Origin: Acidobacteriota bacterium
GTDB taxonomy: Bacteria > Acidobacteriota > Blastocatellia > Pyrinomonadales > Pyrinomonadaceae
Direction: 5' to 3'
DNA length: 64,000 nt
NCBI GenBank assembly: GCA_003385635.1
Contig: QQUY01000001.1
Span: 744,001-808,000, forward strand
In this document: positions 8,818-18,364 of the stretch, one piece after another
How positions within the stretch are numbered: position 1 is the stretch's first letter
How the letters are laid out: the number at the start of each line of letters is the position of its first letter
The notes under the pieces: model-generated
What the model was told of the DNA's origin: nothing
Databases searched by the model: none
The model's input: the letters and a program-made list of their open reading frames with translations, nothing else
Program-made: the position numbers and the translations under genes

Positions 8818-9726
8818 ATGAAACGAACTGCTCTATTTCTGACACTTTCCCTGTTGTTGATCCTGTCTGCAGGATGCGGCACCCCGCCCGCGAGTGATGA
8901 GTCCGCCTTGACGATACGCACGGTCGAGGACGGGATCGGCCGCAAAGTGTCGCTTCCTCAAGACGTTGAAAGGGCGGTATCGCTGGCCCCCAATATTACC
9001 GAGATCGCCTTTGCAGTCGGAGCGGGCGAAAAACTCGTCGGAGTAACCACTTTCTGCAATTACCCTGCAGAAGCGGGCGAGATACGAAAGGTCGGCGACA
9101 CCCTGAAGCCGAATATCGAGACGATCGTCGCTTTGAGGCCCCAGGTCGTGTTCGTGTCTACTGCGTCACAACTCGAATCATTCACTGGCATCCTGGACGA
9201 TCAGGGGATCAAGGTCTTTGTCACGAACCCGGAAAGCCTGGATAGCGTGTTCGGATCGATGGTGTCGATCGGTGACGTGCTGGGAAAGAAACAGGAAGCC
9301 GAAAAGGTCGTCGAAGCCCTTGAAGCGCGAGTTCGAAAAGTGCGGGTGATCACAGAGCAAACGACATTCGAGGCCCCTCAAACCGTCTTTGTCCAGATAG
9401 ACCCTTCGCTCTACACCGTCGGAAAGGGTTCGTATATCACCGACCTGATAGCGATCGCTGGCGGCCGGTCGGTAACTTCTGACCTGGAAACAGCTTATCC
9501 GAAGATCAGCAAGGAATCCGCACGCGCTTACGATCCACGGATCATCATTCTTTCAGACAGTCCGGACAACAGGGAACCAAACGAGGTTTTCGCAGAATCT
9601 TCGGCTGTCCGGGATGGGCGGGTTGAGCGGATAAACGCAGACGTACTTTCGCGGCCCGGTCCGCGAATCGTCGAGGCCCTGGAACAGATCGCCGACGCAA
9701 TACACGGCCGAAAGACCGAGAAATGA
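8818..9726 (+). CDS. btuF: Cobalamin ABC transporter substrate-binding lipoprotein
   Basis: 302 residues from ATG 8818. This start gives a clean lipoprotein signal, with the lipobox L-S-A-G-C a few residues after a hydrophobic core; an in-frame TTG at 8797 would add seven residues. The fold is the two-lobed class III periplasmic binding protein (BtuF/FhuD type). It includes RAVSLAPNITEIAFAVGAG, which starts lobe one, VGDTLKPNIETIVALRPQVV, and a long connecting helix near residue 150. It captures the corrinoid in the periplasm and delivers it to BtuC. Specificity for B12 rather than haem or siderophore is inferred from the riboswitch upstream and the operon. It overlaps btuC by ATGA. Confidence 0.9.
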   Translation: MKRTALFLTLSLLLILSAGCGTPPASDESALTIRTVEDGIGRKVSLPQDVERAVSLAPNITEIAFAVGAGEKLVGVTTFCNYPAEAGEIRKVGDTLKPNIETIVALRPQVVFVSTASQLESFTGILDDQGIKVFVTNPESLDSVFGSMVSIGDVLGKKQEAEKVVEALEARVRKVRVITEQTTFEAPQTVFVQIDPSLYTVGKGSYITDLIAIAGGRSVTSDLETAYPKISKESARAYDPRIIILSDSPDNREPNEVFAESSAVRDGRVERINADVLSRPGPRIVEALEQIADAIHGRKTEK

Positions 9727-10700
9727 AGGCACTTGGAAGATCCGCAGGCAAGAATAAAGCGCTCGTGTACGGTACCGGGTTTGTTGTATTGCTTGTTGCA
9801 ACGATCTTGATCGGTGCGGCACTTGGTGCAGAAGCAGTTTCGCCTTTTGAGCCGGGAGAGTCGGGTTCTGCGATCCTCTACGAGATCCGTCTTCCAAGGG
9901 TCCTTTTAGGCGCGTGTGTCGGCGCGAGTCTGGCGGTCGCAGGTGCTGGGCTGCAGGCACTTTTGAGGAACCCTCTTGCAGAGCCGTATCTTCTCGGAGT
10001 TTCAAATGGTGCCGCACTTGGCACGATGCTGGCGATAATTCTGTTTGGATCCTTCGAGTTTTCAAGGCCGGTTCTTGCTTTCGCAGGTGCAGCAGCGGCG
10101 ACATTCGCGGTCTATCAGATCGCAAGATCGCGCGCTGGCATGAATGCCGAAAGACTGATCCTTTCGGGAGTGATCATAACTACGCTCCTTTCTTCGGTGA
10201 TCATCCTGCTCACAACTTTACTCGACGCGACAAAGCTCAGGAGCTTCACTTTTTGGCTGCTTGGAGACCTTTCGCAGGCCACCGTAAACGGCTTCTGGAT
10301 CTGCCTTGTTTCGGCAATCGTCGGTACGATCCTGTTGTGTACCCAGGCAAAGGCGCTGAACCTGATGATGGTCGGTGAACGGGACGCGCTGGATTTTGGA
10401 GTTGAGGTCGAACGAACACGCCTGCTCGTGTTTGCAGGCGCGGCCGGCCTAGTCGGCATCGCCGTCGCGTCGAGCGGATCAGTTGGTTTCGTCGGGTTGA
10501 TCGTGCCTCACATCATCCGGCTGATGGTCGGAAGCGACAACCGTCTCGTTGTACCGTTCTCGGCGCTTTTCGGCGCAAGCTTCGTCGTTCTTGCGGACAC
10601 GGCAGCCCGTACTCTCATAGCTCCTCGAGAGCTGCCGGTAGGGGCGGTCACCGCACTCATCGGTTGTCCTCTTTTCATATGGCTGTTGAGGAAGAACTGA
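9723..10700 (+). CDS. btuC: Cobalamin ABC transporter permease, FecCD/BtuC family
   Basis: A 325-residue, strongly hydrophobic protein with about ten membrane helices, typical length for BtuC. Recognisable family segments are YEIRLPRVLLGACVGASLAV near the N-terminus, LRNPLAEPYLLGVSNGAALG, and SGSVGFVGLIVPHIIRLMVG, which includes the coupling region that contacts the ATPase. The last helix ends LIGCPLFIWLLRKN, the standard family C-terminus. It forms the inner-membrane channel for B12. The ATG overlaps the btuF stop (ATGA), and the btuD ATG follows its own stop without a gap, so the three genes are translationally coupled. Confidence 0.94.
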   Translation: MKALGRSAGKNKALVYGTGFVVLLVATILIGAALGAEAVSPFEPGESGSAILYEIRLPRVLLGACVGASLAVAGAGLQALLRNPLAEPYLLGVSNGAALGTMLAIILFGSFEFSRPVLAFAGAAAATFAVYQIARSRAGMNAERLILSGVIITTLLSSVIILLTTLLDATKLRSFTFWLLGDLSQATVNGFWICLVSAIVGTILLCTQAKALNLMMVGERDALDFGVEVERTRLLVFAGAAGLVGIAVASSGSVGFVGLIVPHIIRLMVGSDNRLVVPFSALFGASFVVLADTAARTLIAPRELPVGAVTALIGCPLFIWLLRKN

Positions 10701-11477
10701 ATGCTAGAGGTCCTAAACATCAGTGCCGGATACGGCGATCGGTCGGTTCTCAAGGACGTTTCCTTTGGCGTGCCGGACAGATCGATCACGGCTCTCATTG
10801 GGGCGAACGGAGCGGGAAAGACGACCCTGATCAAAGTCCTCAACAGTTCGCTTTCTCCGGATTCCGGTGCTGTGACTTTGAAAGGCAGCCCGCTTTCTAC
10901 GTTGTCGCGGAGACAGATCGCACGGAGGGTCGCTGTCGTTGCTCAGGAGAACGAGACCAGGTTTCCGATATCGGTTCTGGAGTTCGTGCTCGCCGGTCGA
11001 TTCGCCCACGGAAGTGCGTTCGGCTGGGAGAGTTCTGAAGACATCACGGCAGCCGAAACGGCTCTTGAGATCTGCGAGCTTTCTGAAATGAGCGGCAGGC
11101 TTATGAACGAGTTGTCAGGGGGCGAACGCCAGAGGGTCATTCTCGCAAGAGCCCTTGCGACAGAAGCAGATCTGCTTTTGCTAGACGAGCCGACAGCGAA
11201 TCTTGACCTTTCGCATCAGGCGATGATGTTCCGACTTGTAAGTGAGAGAACCAAGGGATGCGGAGGATCGGCCGTGGTCATCACTCACGATCTGAATTTA
11301 GCGTCGGAATTCGCCGACCAGATTCTGATCCTGAATAAAGGAGAGGTCGCCGCCTGCGGACGCCCGGAAGCCGTTCTTACCGAAGATCTGATCAGAAGCG
11401 TCTTTCATGTCGATGTGATCCTGGACAAGAACCCTCGAACCGGAAACGTGCGGGTGACGACGATGTACGCAGAATGA
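10701..11477 (+). CDS. btuD: Cobalamin ABC transporter ATP-binding protein
   Basis: 258 residues with a complete nucleotide-binding domain: Walker A GANGAGKTTL, signature LSGGERQRVILARAL, Walker B LLLLDEPTANLD and switch His in VITHDLN. The domain order and a C-terminal extension ending in NPRTGNVRVTTMYAE are those of FecE/BtuD ATPases. Two copies drive transport through BtuC from the cytoplasmic side. It starts on the base after the btuC stop. Confidence 0.94.
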   Translation: MLEVLNISAGYGDRSVLKDVSFGVPDRSITALIGANGAGKTTLIKVLNSSLSPDSGAVTLKGSPLSTLSRRQIARRVAVVAQENETRFPISVLEFVLAGRFAHGSAFGWESSEDITAAETALEICELSEMSGRLMNELSGGERQRVILARALATEADLLLLDEPTANLDLSHQAMMFRLVSERTKGCGGSAVVITHDLNLASEFADQILILNKGEVAACGRPEAVLTEDLIRSVFHVDVILDKNPRTGNVRVTTMYAE

Positions 11478-11493
11478 GGAGTAATGGTGAATG

Positions 11494-11585
11494 GACCGGA
11501 AGGCAAGCGTCCCGCCTGCATTGAGCGAAGCGAAAACCCGGCACTGAGTTAAGAACCCGGAGCGCAAGCGACGGGCATTGATTAG
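11494..11585. repeat. GC-rich dispersed repeat between btuD and the TonB receptor
   Basis: The 137-base gap contains AACCCGGAGCGCAAGCGACG (11556-11575), continuing GGCATTGATT. It is a one-base variant of the element repeated four times at 14611-14837. A second GC-rich motif (GGCAAGCGTCCCGCCTGCAT, from about 11502) lies just upstream. The core is an imperfect palindrome with CCCG/CGGG ends, so it resembles a REP-type element inserted inside the B12 operon. Confidence 0.65.
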
Positions 11586-11614
11586 AAATTCTAAGGAAGA
11601 TTAAGGCAAAACCA

Positions 11615-13975
11615 ATGAAGAGAAGCATTTATACGATATTCGCCGCGTTTGCATTGGCGGCGGCCTGCCTTGCGCAGGCGAATGGCAATTCCGTTTCGGG
11701 AACAGTGATATCAGAAGGTTCACCGGCATCCGGTGCAACGGTGGAGTTGACGAGCTTTCGAACGGGCCGCGAGCTAAAGACGACTACGGGTACCAATGGA
11801 AAATTCGATTTCACAGGTGTCGCTAGCGGCAGATATGTTGTCAGTGCGCAATCTGCTTCAGGTGACAGGCTGGCTGTCGAGTTGATTGAGATCGCGGATC
11901 AGGGAATGTCGATTGAACTTCACCTCTCGCCGGTTCCTCCTGTGAGAGAGGTCGTTGACGTTTCGGTTTCATCGGGCACGGTACAGCCCGTCTCCGATGT
12001 GTCAAAGAGCGTAAACGTGATCGGCGGTGAAGAACTCGAGTCGCGGAATGATGTATCGATCGTGGATGCCTTGAAGACAATTCCCGGATTTCGAGTCCAG
12101 CAATTCGGGGGATTCGGCTCGACGGCTAACATCAAAACCCGAGGTCTTCAGGAGCAGGGAACGTCGGTGCTGATCGATGGCCTGAGGTTTCGTGATCCGG
12201 CAGCGATAACCGGCGACGCTTCCCCTTACCTTGCGGACCTGACCGTGTTGGGTATCGACCGGATCGAAGTTCTCCGAGGCTCGGGAAGCTCTGTTTACGG
12301 GACCAATGCGATAGGCGGCGTGGTTGATCTTCGAACTTCAGAGCCGAGAAACGGCATCCACGGAGATTTTGAGTCTGAGGTCGGAGGCCTCGGATTCAAG
12401 CGGCTTGTTGCGGGCCTGAACGGAGGCAGCGACAGGATCGCCGTCGGCGGATCCTTCGCAAGGACCGTCATTTCTGAAGGAATCGACGGCGATGACGACC
12501 TGAACAACAATGGATTCCTCGCAAGGGTTGACTTCAGGCCGTTTCGTGAGACTTCGGTCGGGGGCCGTGTTTTTGCAAGCAATGTGACCTTTGACCTGAA
12601 CTCCAACCCTGAGGCTCTGGGCGATGTCGGCGGAATGGGCATTGTCGACGCTCAGGAAGGCGTTAACTTCACAGCGGACGCGAATGATCCCGATAACGTC
12701 CAGGAAAGCGACCTGTTAGGCATTCAGCTTAGGCTTGAACAAGCACTCACGCCATCGCTTTTGTTCAGGGCCTCATACCAGGGCCTCGACACCAAACGAC
12801 AGACGATCAACGGACCCTTGGGGCCAGGTTTTCAGCCGTTCGGCGGTGATGAATCAAGCACATTTGAAGGCCGTATCGATACCTTTGCGGCGAAGATCGA
12901 CTGGTACGCGGCAGCAGGCCAGACATTCACCGTAGGATACGAGTTCGAGGCGGAAGCATACGGCAACAACGGATTCGGACCTGCTGCCGGCAGTGACTTC
13001 ACTGCAGAATCGAGCCAAAGCAGCAATACTTTCTATTTGCAGCACCTGGCCGGCTTTTTTGACTCAAGACTCCAGCTGGCAGGAGGATTTCGCACGCAGT
13101 TGTATTCCGTCGGGGACCCTGCGTTTAGCGTGATAAACCCTCCATACGAAGACCTTTCGATTGCCGATCCTCCCACTTCATACACCTTTGACGGTGCCGC
13201 TTCCTGGTACTTCAGCTCGTCTCGTACCAAGATCCGCGCTCACGTCGGGAATGGATACAGGCTTCCATCACTATATGAGCGGCTTGGAACCTTTTACAGT
13301 TCGTTTTCGCAAGCGTTTTTCGCCCTCGGTGATCCGCGGCTCGAGCCGGAGCGTTCGATCTCGTTTGACGCCGGCATTGAACAAACGCTGGCGGATGACA
13401 AGTTGAGCATTTCTGCCACGTATTTCTACACGAAGATGACCGACATTATCGGTTTCGCCAATGTCGTTCCCGACATCGGTTCGACTCCCAGGCCGTTCGG
13501 AGGATACACGAACGAGGAAGGCGGAATCGCAAGGGGGGCTGAGATTTTTCTGGACGCCAAACCTCTACGGGGCACATACGTTTTTGCTTCCTACACTTAC
13601 ACGAACAGCGACCAGATCGTTCCCGAGGTTGCTGGCAGCGGGATCATTTCAACGCTTGGCATACCGGAGCACCAGTTCACATTCGTTGCGGCGCAGCAGA
13701 TCGGCAAACGGCTTACCGTCAGTTTCGATGCGATCGTGACAGATGACTATCTTGCTCCGATATTCAGCAACATAGACTTTACTTCGATCATTTACAGGTT
13801 CGACGGAAGCCGCCGCGGGGACCTTTCCGGCGTTTACACCATACCGCTGTTCGGCGAACGGGCTAGTCTGAAGATCAAGGGCACGCTCCAGAACGTGTTC
13901 GACTCGGAGTACTTCGAGAACGGTTTCAGGACCGAAGGAAGAACGGGAAGGATAGGTGTCGGGGTGGAGTTTTGA
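11615..13975 (+). CDS. TonB-dependent outer-membrane receptor, probably for cobalamin (BtuB-like)
   Basis: 786 residues. There is a signal peptide (1-22), then a carboxypeptidase-regulatory-like Ig domain (about 25-105: SGTVISEGSPASGATVELT), common in Acidobacteriota and Bacteroidota receptors. A plug domain follows (about 120-235: IVDALKTIPGFRVQQFGGFG, EVLRGSGSSVYGTNAIGGVV). The 22-strand barrel ends in RTGRIGVGVEF, whose terminal Phe is the outer-membrane assembly signal. Its position as last gene of a riboswitch-headed btuFCD unit supports vitamin B12 as cargo; the sequence alone only shows a vitamin/siderophore-type receptor. The gap to btuD holds a REP-like repeat but no evident terminator. 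Confidence 0.93.
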   Translation: MKRSIYTIFAAFALAAACLAQANGNSVSGTVISEGSPASGATVELTSFRTGRELKTTTGTNGKFDFTGVASGRYVVSAQSASGDRLAVELIEIADQGMSIELHLSPVPPVREVVDVSVSSGTVQPVSDVSKSVNVIGGEELESRNDVSIVDALKTIPGFRVQQFGGFGSTANIKTRGLQEQGTSVLIDGLRFRDPAAITGDASPYLADLTVLGIDRIEVLRGSGSSVYGTNAIGGVVDLRTSEPRNGIHGDFESEVGGLGFKRLVAGLNGGSDRIAVGGSFARTVISEGIDGDDDLNNNGFLARVDFRPFRETSVGGRVFASNVTFDLNSNPEALGDVGGMGIVDAQEGVNFTADANDPDNVQESDLLGIQLRLEQALTPSLLFRASYQGLDTKRQTINGPLGPGFQPFGGDESSTFEGRIDTFAAKIDWYAAAGQTFTVGYEFEAEAYGNNGFGPAAGSDFTAESSQSSNTFYLQHLAGFFDSRLQLAGGFRTQLYSVGDPAFSVINPPYEDLSIADPPTSYTFDGAASWYFSSSRTKIRAHVGNGYRLPSLYERLGTFYSSFSQAFFALGDPRLEPERSISFDAGIEQTLADDKLSISATYFYTKMTDIIGFANVVPDIGSTPRPFGGYTNEEGGIARGAEIFLDAKPLRGTYVFASYTYTNSDQIVPEVAGSGIISTLGIPEHQFTFVAAQQIGKRLTVSFDAIVTDDYLAPIFSNIDFTSIIYRFDGSRRGDLSGVYTIPLFGERASLKIKGTLQNVFDSEYFENGFRTEGRTGRIGVGVEF

Positions 13976-14017
13976 GATTGAATTGAGACCCTATTTAGAG
14001 TCGACGGGGCCGCGCCG

Positions 14018-14026
14018 TGCTATAAT
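14018..14026 (+). promoter_or_regulatory. Extended -10 promoter element (TGCTATAAT)
   Basis: TG-C-TATAAT at 14018-14026 is a perfect extended -10. It lies 29 bases before the ATG at 14056 and suggests that the next gene is transcribed separately from the B12 operon. Confidence 0.5.
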
Positions 14027-14055
14027 CACCGCATTTCCAGAAGGCGGTGAGTATT

Positions 14056-14559
14056 ATGAAAGTTTTTAGGACAGGCGTGGTCGCAGCCCTGACCTGCGCG
14101 TTGGCAATTGTTGTTTCTGGTCAGACGAAGACGGTAACGAATGCCGACCTCGAGAAGTACCGCGAGAAGAGGATCGAGGCTGAAAAGGACCTGAACGAAA
14201 ACTATGAGGAGCTAGGATTCTCGTCCCCCGAAGAGCGACAGCACCGGATAGAAGAAAGCAGGCGTCAGAGAGCGGAACTTGTCCGTGACCTGAGAGAGCG
14301 TGACCGTCTTCAGGCTGAACACGATTATGCCGCCGCTCAGGCGGCCCGGGATCAGGCCGTCTTTCCGTATCCCAACCCCAACTTTGTCGATTACGGCGGA
14401 CGGTACGCCCCGTCTTACCTTTACTACCGGTTCTATTACCCAAACAGATACAAACGTTATAACCGCGGATTTACCCGTTACGGCAACCGAAGGTATGAGC
14501 CGGGACAGTTCCGTACGCTCAGAAGGCTGATGCGGAATGCGAGAAGGGGGACGAGGTAG
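14056..14559 (+). CDS. Small secreted Arg/Tyr-rich protein of unknown function
   Basis: 167 residues from ATG 14056, which has GGTGAG at good spacing; a GTG at 14047 would add three residues. A signal peptide (about 1-22, ending VSGQ) precedes a highly charged helical segment rich in Glu, Arg and Lys (about 30-105), predicted coiled coil. A short Pro/Tyr segment and a basic, Tyr- and Arg-rich tail (FYYPNRYKRYNRGF) follow. I do not recognise a family. Export plus a basic tail is compatible with a periplasmic protein that binds anionic polymers, but that is speculation. The stop runs into the heptamer array at 14561. Confidence 0.75.
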   Translation: MKVFRTGVVAALTCALAIVVSGQTKTVTNADLEKYREKRIEAEKDLNENYEELGFSSPEERQHRIEESRRQRAELVRDLRERDRLQAEHDYAAAQAARDQAVFPYPNPNFVDYGGRYAPSYLYYRFYYPNRYKRYNRGFTRYGNRRYEPGQFRTLRRLMRNARRGTR

Positions 14560-14560
14560 G

Positions 14561-14933
<373 letters not shown>

Positions 14934-14938
<5 letters not shown>

Positions 14939-16412
14939 CGACAGCAATAATGGCTGGGAAGCGGTGATCGGTATGGAGATACATGCCCAGCTTGCCACAG
15001 ACACAAAGATCTTTTGCCGGTGCGCGGCGAGCTTCGGCGATGAGCCCAACTCTAACACCTGTCCGGTGTGTCTGGGCCTGCCGGGGGCGCTTCCCGTGCT
15101 AAACAGTAAGGCGGTCGAGCTAGGTGCCCGAGCGGCGCTGGCGCTTGGATTGACCGTAAACGAAACCTCGATTTTTGCGCGCAAGAATTACTTCTATCCC
15201 GATCTACCGAAGGGTTACCAGATTTCCCAGTATGACCGTCCGTTTTCCTCCGACGGCAAGCTCACGATCATGACCGCCGAACGGGACGAAGGAGGACACG
15301 CGAAGGATTGGCAGCCAATGACGATCGGGATCGTACGGCTGCACCTTGAAGAAGACGCGGGGAAAAACGTTCACGAGGGTCTTCCCGATACGGATAAGTA
15401 CTCCTACGTTGATCTCAATCGTGCAGGAACTCCATTGGCGGAGATCGTAACTGACCCGGATTTCCGATCCTCATGGCAAGCTTACGACTACGTGAACCAC
15501 GTGCGCCGTGCACTCCAGTGGGTCGGCGCCTCGGACGCCGATATGGAAAAGGGAAATCTTCGTTGCGAGGCAAACGTTTCCGTCCGGAAGAAGGATGAAG
15601 ACGGATTCCGGAACAAGGTAGAGCTGAAGAATCTTAATTCGGTCAGGTTTATGCAGAAGGCGATCGAATACGAGATCGACCGGCAGATCAAGGCCCACGA
15701 GTCAGGGGAAGAGGTTCACCAGGAAACCCGCCTTTGGGATGAGAAGAACGGGATGACGCGCGTAATGCGTTCAAAAGAAGACGCGCACGATTACAGATAT
15801 TTCCCCGAGCCGGACCTTCAGCCACTGGTGGTTTCCAGCGAGTTTATTGAACAGCGCCGTGCGGAACTTCCGGAGTTACCGGACGAAATGATCTCGCGAT
15901 TTACGGAGGAATACGGGCTTGGCTTTGCAGATGCTTCTCAGCTAGTCTCCGACAGTTCGCTAGCCGATTACTACGAGGTGGCTGCAAAGGCGTCCGGAGA
16001 TCCGAAATCGACCGCCAACTGGATACTCTCTGAGCTGCTAAGAGAGCTGAACAACTCTGGTAGATCCGCTGCAGATTCTCCTGTAAAAGCGGAGAGTCTC
16101 GCCGAATTGATAGCGTTCATTTCGGACGGAAAGATCAGTGGCAAGCAGGGAAAAGAGATCCTTCCCGAGATGTTCGAAACGGGGAAGTCGGCCAAAGAGA
16201 TCATTAACGAAAAAGGGATGGAACAGATCTCAGACCGCGGCGCGATAGAGAAGATCGTTGAAGATGTTTTCGCCGCGAATCCTGAGCAGGTGGAGCAGTT
16301 CATTGGAGGGAACGACCGTCTGGCAGGGTTTTTCGTCGGCCAGGTGATGAAGGCTTCAAAGGGCACTGCCAACCCTCAGCTTGTAAACGAGATCATCAGG
16401 TCAAAACTTTGA
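14934..16412 (+). CDS. gatB: Asp-tRNA(Asn)/Glu-tRNA(Gln) amidotransferase subunit B
   Basis: 492 residues, full length. GatB phosphorylates the side chain of Asp or Glu charged on tRNA(Asn) or tRNA(Gln). The GatA glutaminase supplies the ammonia that completes the amide. Signature parts are the N-terminal VIGMEIHAQL, the zinc-site cysteines (CRCAASFGDEPNSNTCPVCL), GNLRCEANVSVR, KDAHDYRYFPEPDL-like text and the C-terminal YqeY-like tRNA-binding domain. gatA and gatC are not adjacent. The ATG lies inside the last unit of the heptamer array and has no clear Shine-Dalgarno, but it gives the conserved N-terminus. Confidence 0.97.
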
Positions 16413-16484
16413 CCGCACCACTGAGGGAATTGGTGGAATAGCCGAACCGCCTCTCAACAGAGGCACGTAAGAAAAGGAGGACGC

Positions 16485-17423
16485 ATGAAGAAGTTCCTTA
16501 TCGTACTCGTTGTTGTACTGGCTTCCACGGCGCTTGCCTACGGGCAGGGTGGAAGTACACCCTATCCCGATCCGACTCCCGATCGCCTGAATCCTGAACG
16601 TGGCGCCGGTCAGGCTATGAGGCAGGCCGATGAGCTCAATCGTCGGTCAGATGCGCTTCGGATGACTCAGAATCTCCCGCCTTCCGTACCCGACAAACGC
16701 CGTCAAGAATTTCTCGACAACATCAGGCCATTCTACCGCGAATCGACAGACGAGGAATGGCAGTTTCTGTCCCCTTCTGAAGAAGACAAAGAGGCTTACA
16801 AGACAGCAGCAAAAGGCAAAGATGCCGGTCTGATCGTCCTGGTCGAAGACAAGGGCTGTGCGACAAACTCCCAGATCGTGGACGCGTCGCCTGAGTGCAA
16901 GGGTCTGACGATGCCTGGCGCCGGCTCCGGGTTCTCGTTCAGGATGAAGGACTACAGGATGCATCACATTGCCGATATCGTGTTCAAGGACGGTCAGATC
17001 CAGGCTTTGGGAGTACTGAACCACGGGATCATGGTCGATCTGGGAGATGTCGCAATCGAGGGTGTTGATGAAAAGACTGAAGGAGTTGGATATCTCGCAA
17101 AGATCAAGGCTTCGAAAGACTTCAAACAAGCGGCGGATCTCGCGAACAAGCTCACAAAGGGAATTGAAAAGGACGGCCGCAGGTATGCAAGCATTTTGAC
17201 TGCAAAGACCGGCAGCACGTATGTCCTTAGGTCGATCGCGTACGAAGGAGAGTCGCTAAAGAAAGTGGGCGGAGTTATCTTTAACGAACTCGAACTGGAC
17301 AAGAGAAGGGATGTGCTTGTCGCGTTCAGGATCGTACGGCTCGAGAACGGCCGTGCGACCATACTTTGGCGTGAGATCGACGACGACAAATCACCCGAGC
17401 TGAAAGTGAAAAAGGACAAGTAG
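16485..17423 (+). CDS. Secreted protein of unknown function, paralog A
   Basis: 312 residues, with AGGAGGACGC just before the ATG and a signal peptide (1-21, ending AYGQ). The first 100 residues are Pro/Arg/Glu-rich and probably flexible. The rest looks like an alpha/beta globular domain with two cysteines (GCATNSQIVDASPECKG), likely a disulphide in the periplasm. I recognise no family. The C-terminal third aligns by eye with the next gene: YVLRSIAY in this protein against YALRAIAY, and ATILWREIDD against ATVLWRELSR. They are therefore divergent paralogs. Fourteen bases separate the two genes. Export is clear; function is not. Confidence 0.85.
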   Translation: MKKFLIVLVVVLASTALAYGQGGSTPYPDPTPDRLNPERGAGQAMRQADELNRRSDALRMTQNLPPSVPDKRRQEFLDNIRPFYRESTDEEWQFLSPSEEDKEAYKTAAKGKDAGLIVLVEDKGCATNSQIVDASPECKGLTMPGAGSGFSFRMKDYRMHHIADIVFKDGQIQALGVLNHGIMVDLGDVAIEGVDEKTEGVGYLAKIKASKDFKQAADLANKLTKGIEKDGRRYASILTAKTGSTYVLRSIAYEGESLKKVGGVIFNELELDKRRDVLVAFRIVRLENGRATILWREIDDDKSPELKVKKDK

Positions 17424-17437
17424 AGGAGGAGGCTGGT

Positions 17438-18364
17438 ATGAACTATACGCGCAGGCAGATCTGGATGACATTTTCGGTCCTGGTTCTTCTTTTCGCGACC
17501 AGCTACTCCCACGGACAGGATCCGACACGCAGGACGACCGCCGATGTCGTCAGAGACAACCTCGAACGGCGGATGAACGACATGCGGAATCTCGATACAC
17601 TCGCACGTCAACAGGCGGCGCGCGACAGGAACACCCCTCCAAAAGCCCGGTATTACAATCCGGAGCTCACGAAGGACCTTCGCAGAAAGATGGAGCTGAG
17701 TGACGAACTGGCTTTGACATATGCCGGCTACATTGAAAACGAGAATTCGGGTGTCGTGAAACTGATCTCAATGAACGATTGCGACAAGATAAAAAAGACC
17801 TCCAGGCAGATAGACTGTTACCAGGAGAACGCAAACGTGCGGGAGTACGCGAATGCTTTTTCTTTCCGCGAGAAAAGAAGGTCGATCTTCGGGAAGTCTG
17901 ACGTCGCGGTTTCGCGCGGATTCTTTGTCGGAGCGCGCCATTCCGTTCAGACGATGATAGTAGCTCTTGACGGCGTGGACTTTCATCAGATGGCTGTGGA
18001 TTCTCCCGAGATCTCGTATCTTCTGAGCTTCCGGCCCGGCGAGACTGCGAAGATGATGGACGCTCAGTACGATGAACTGCTCAATGGCCTTACCGTTGTG
18101 AATTTCAGCGAAGGGAAGAGTACCGGGAGGCTGACCTATTCAAAGACGGTCGAGATCGAACAGGGCGCTGTCTACGCGCTCAGGGCCATCGCATACCGCT
18201 CCGCAGAGTCCTCACCATCAGACAAGGACGCCGACGTAGTTGTGTTGATGAAGGTTGTGGAGACGGATGATGAGGGCGGTGCCACAGTGCTTTGGCGCGA
18301 GCTGTCGCGTGGCCCCGGAATGGTAATGAAGTTAGCGGAGGATAAGTCAGTTGACGGAAAATAG
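17438..18364 (+). CDS. Secreted protein of unknown function, paralog B
   Basis: 308 residues with GAGGAGG upstream of the ATG and a signal peptide (about 1-26, ending SHGQ). An Arg-rich helical segment (residues 35-100) precedes the globular domain shared with paralog A. Two cysteines (NDCDKI and QIDCYQ) sit at the matching place. A conserved C-terminal core follows (YALRAIAYRS, VVLMKVVE, ATVLWRELS). A tract rich in Ser and Asp (SAESSPSDKDAD) is specific to this copy. Its stop overlaps the start of the SDR gene by 14 bases, so the three genes look like one transcript. No known family is recognised. Confidence 0.85.
   Translation: MNYTRRQIWMTFSVLVLLFATSYSHGQDPTRRTTADVVRDNLERRMNDMRNLDTLARQQAARDRNTPPKARYYNPELTKDLRRKMELSDELALTYAGYIENENSGVVKLISMNDCDKIKKTSRQIDCYQENANVREYANAFSFREKRRSIFGKSDVAVSRGFFVGARHSVQTMIVALDGVDFHQMAVDSPEISYLLSFRPGETAKMMDAQYDELLNGLTVVNFSEGKSTGRLTYSKTVEIEQGAVYALRAIAYRSAESSPSDKDADVVVLMKVVETDDEGGATVLWRELSRGPGMVMKLAEDKSVDGK

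Noticed and set aside
16449..16464. Small hairpin GCCTCT-CAAC-AGAGGC after gatB
   Set aside because: A perfect six-pair stem, but no T-run follows, so I did not call a terminator.
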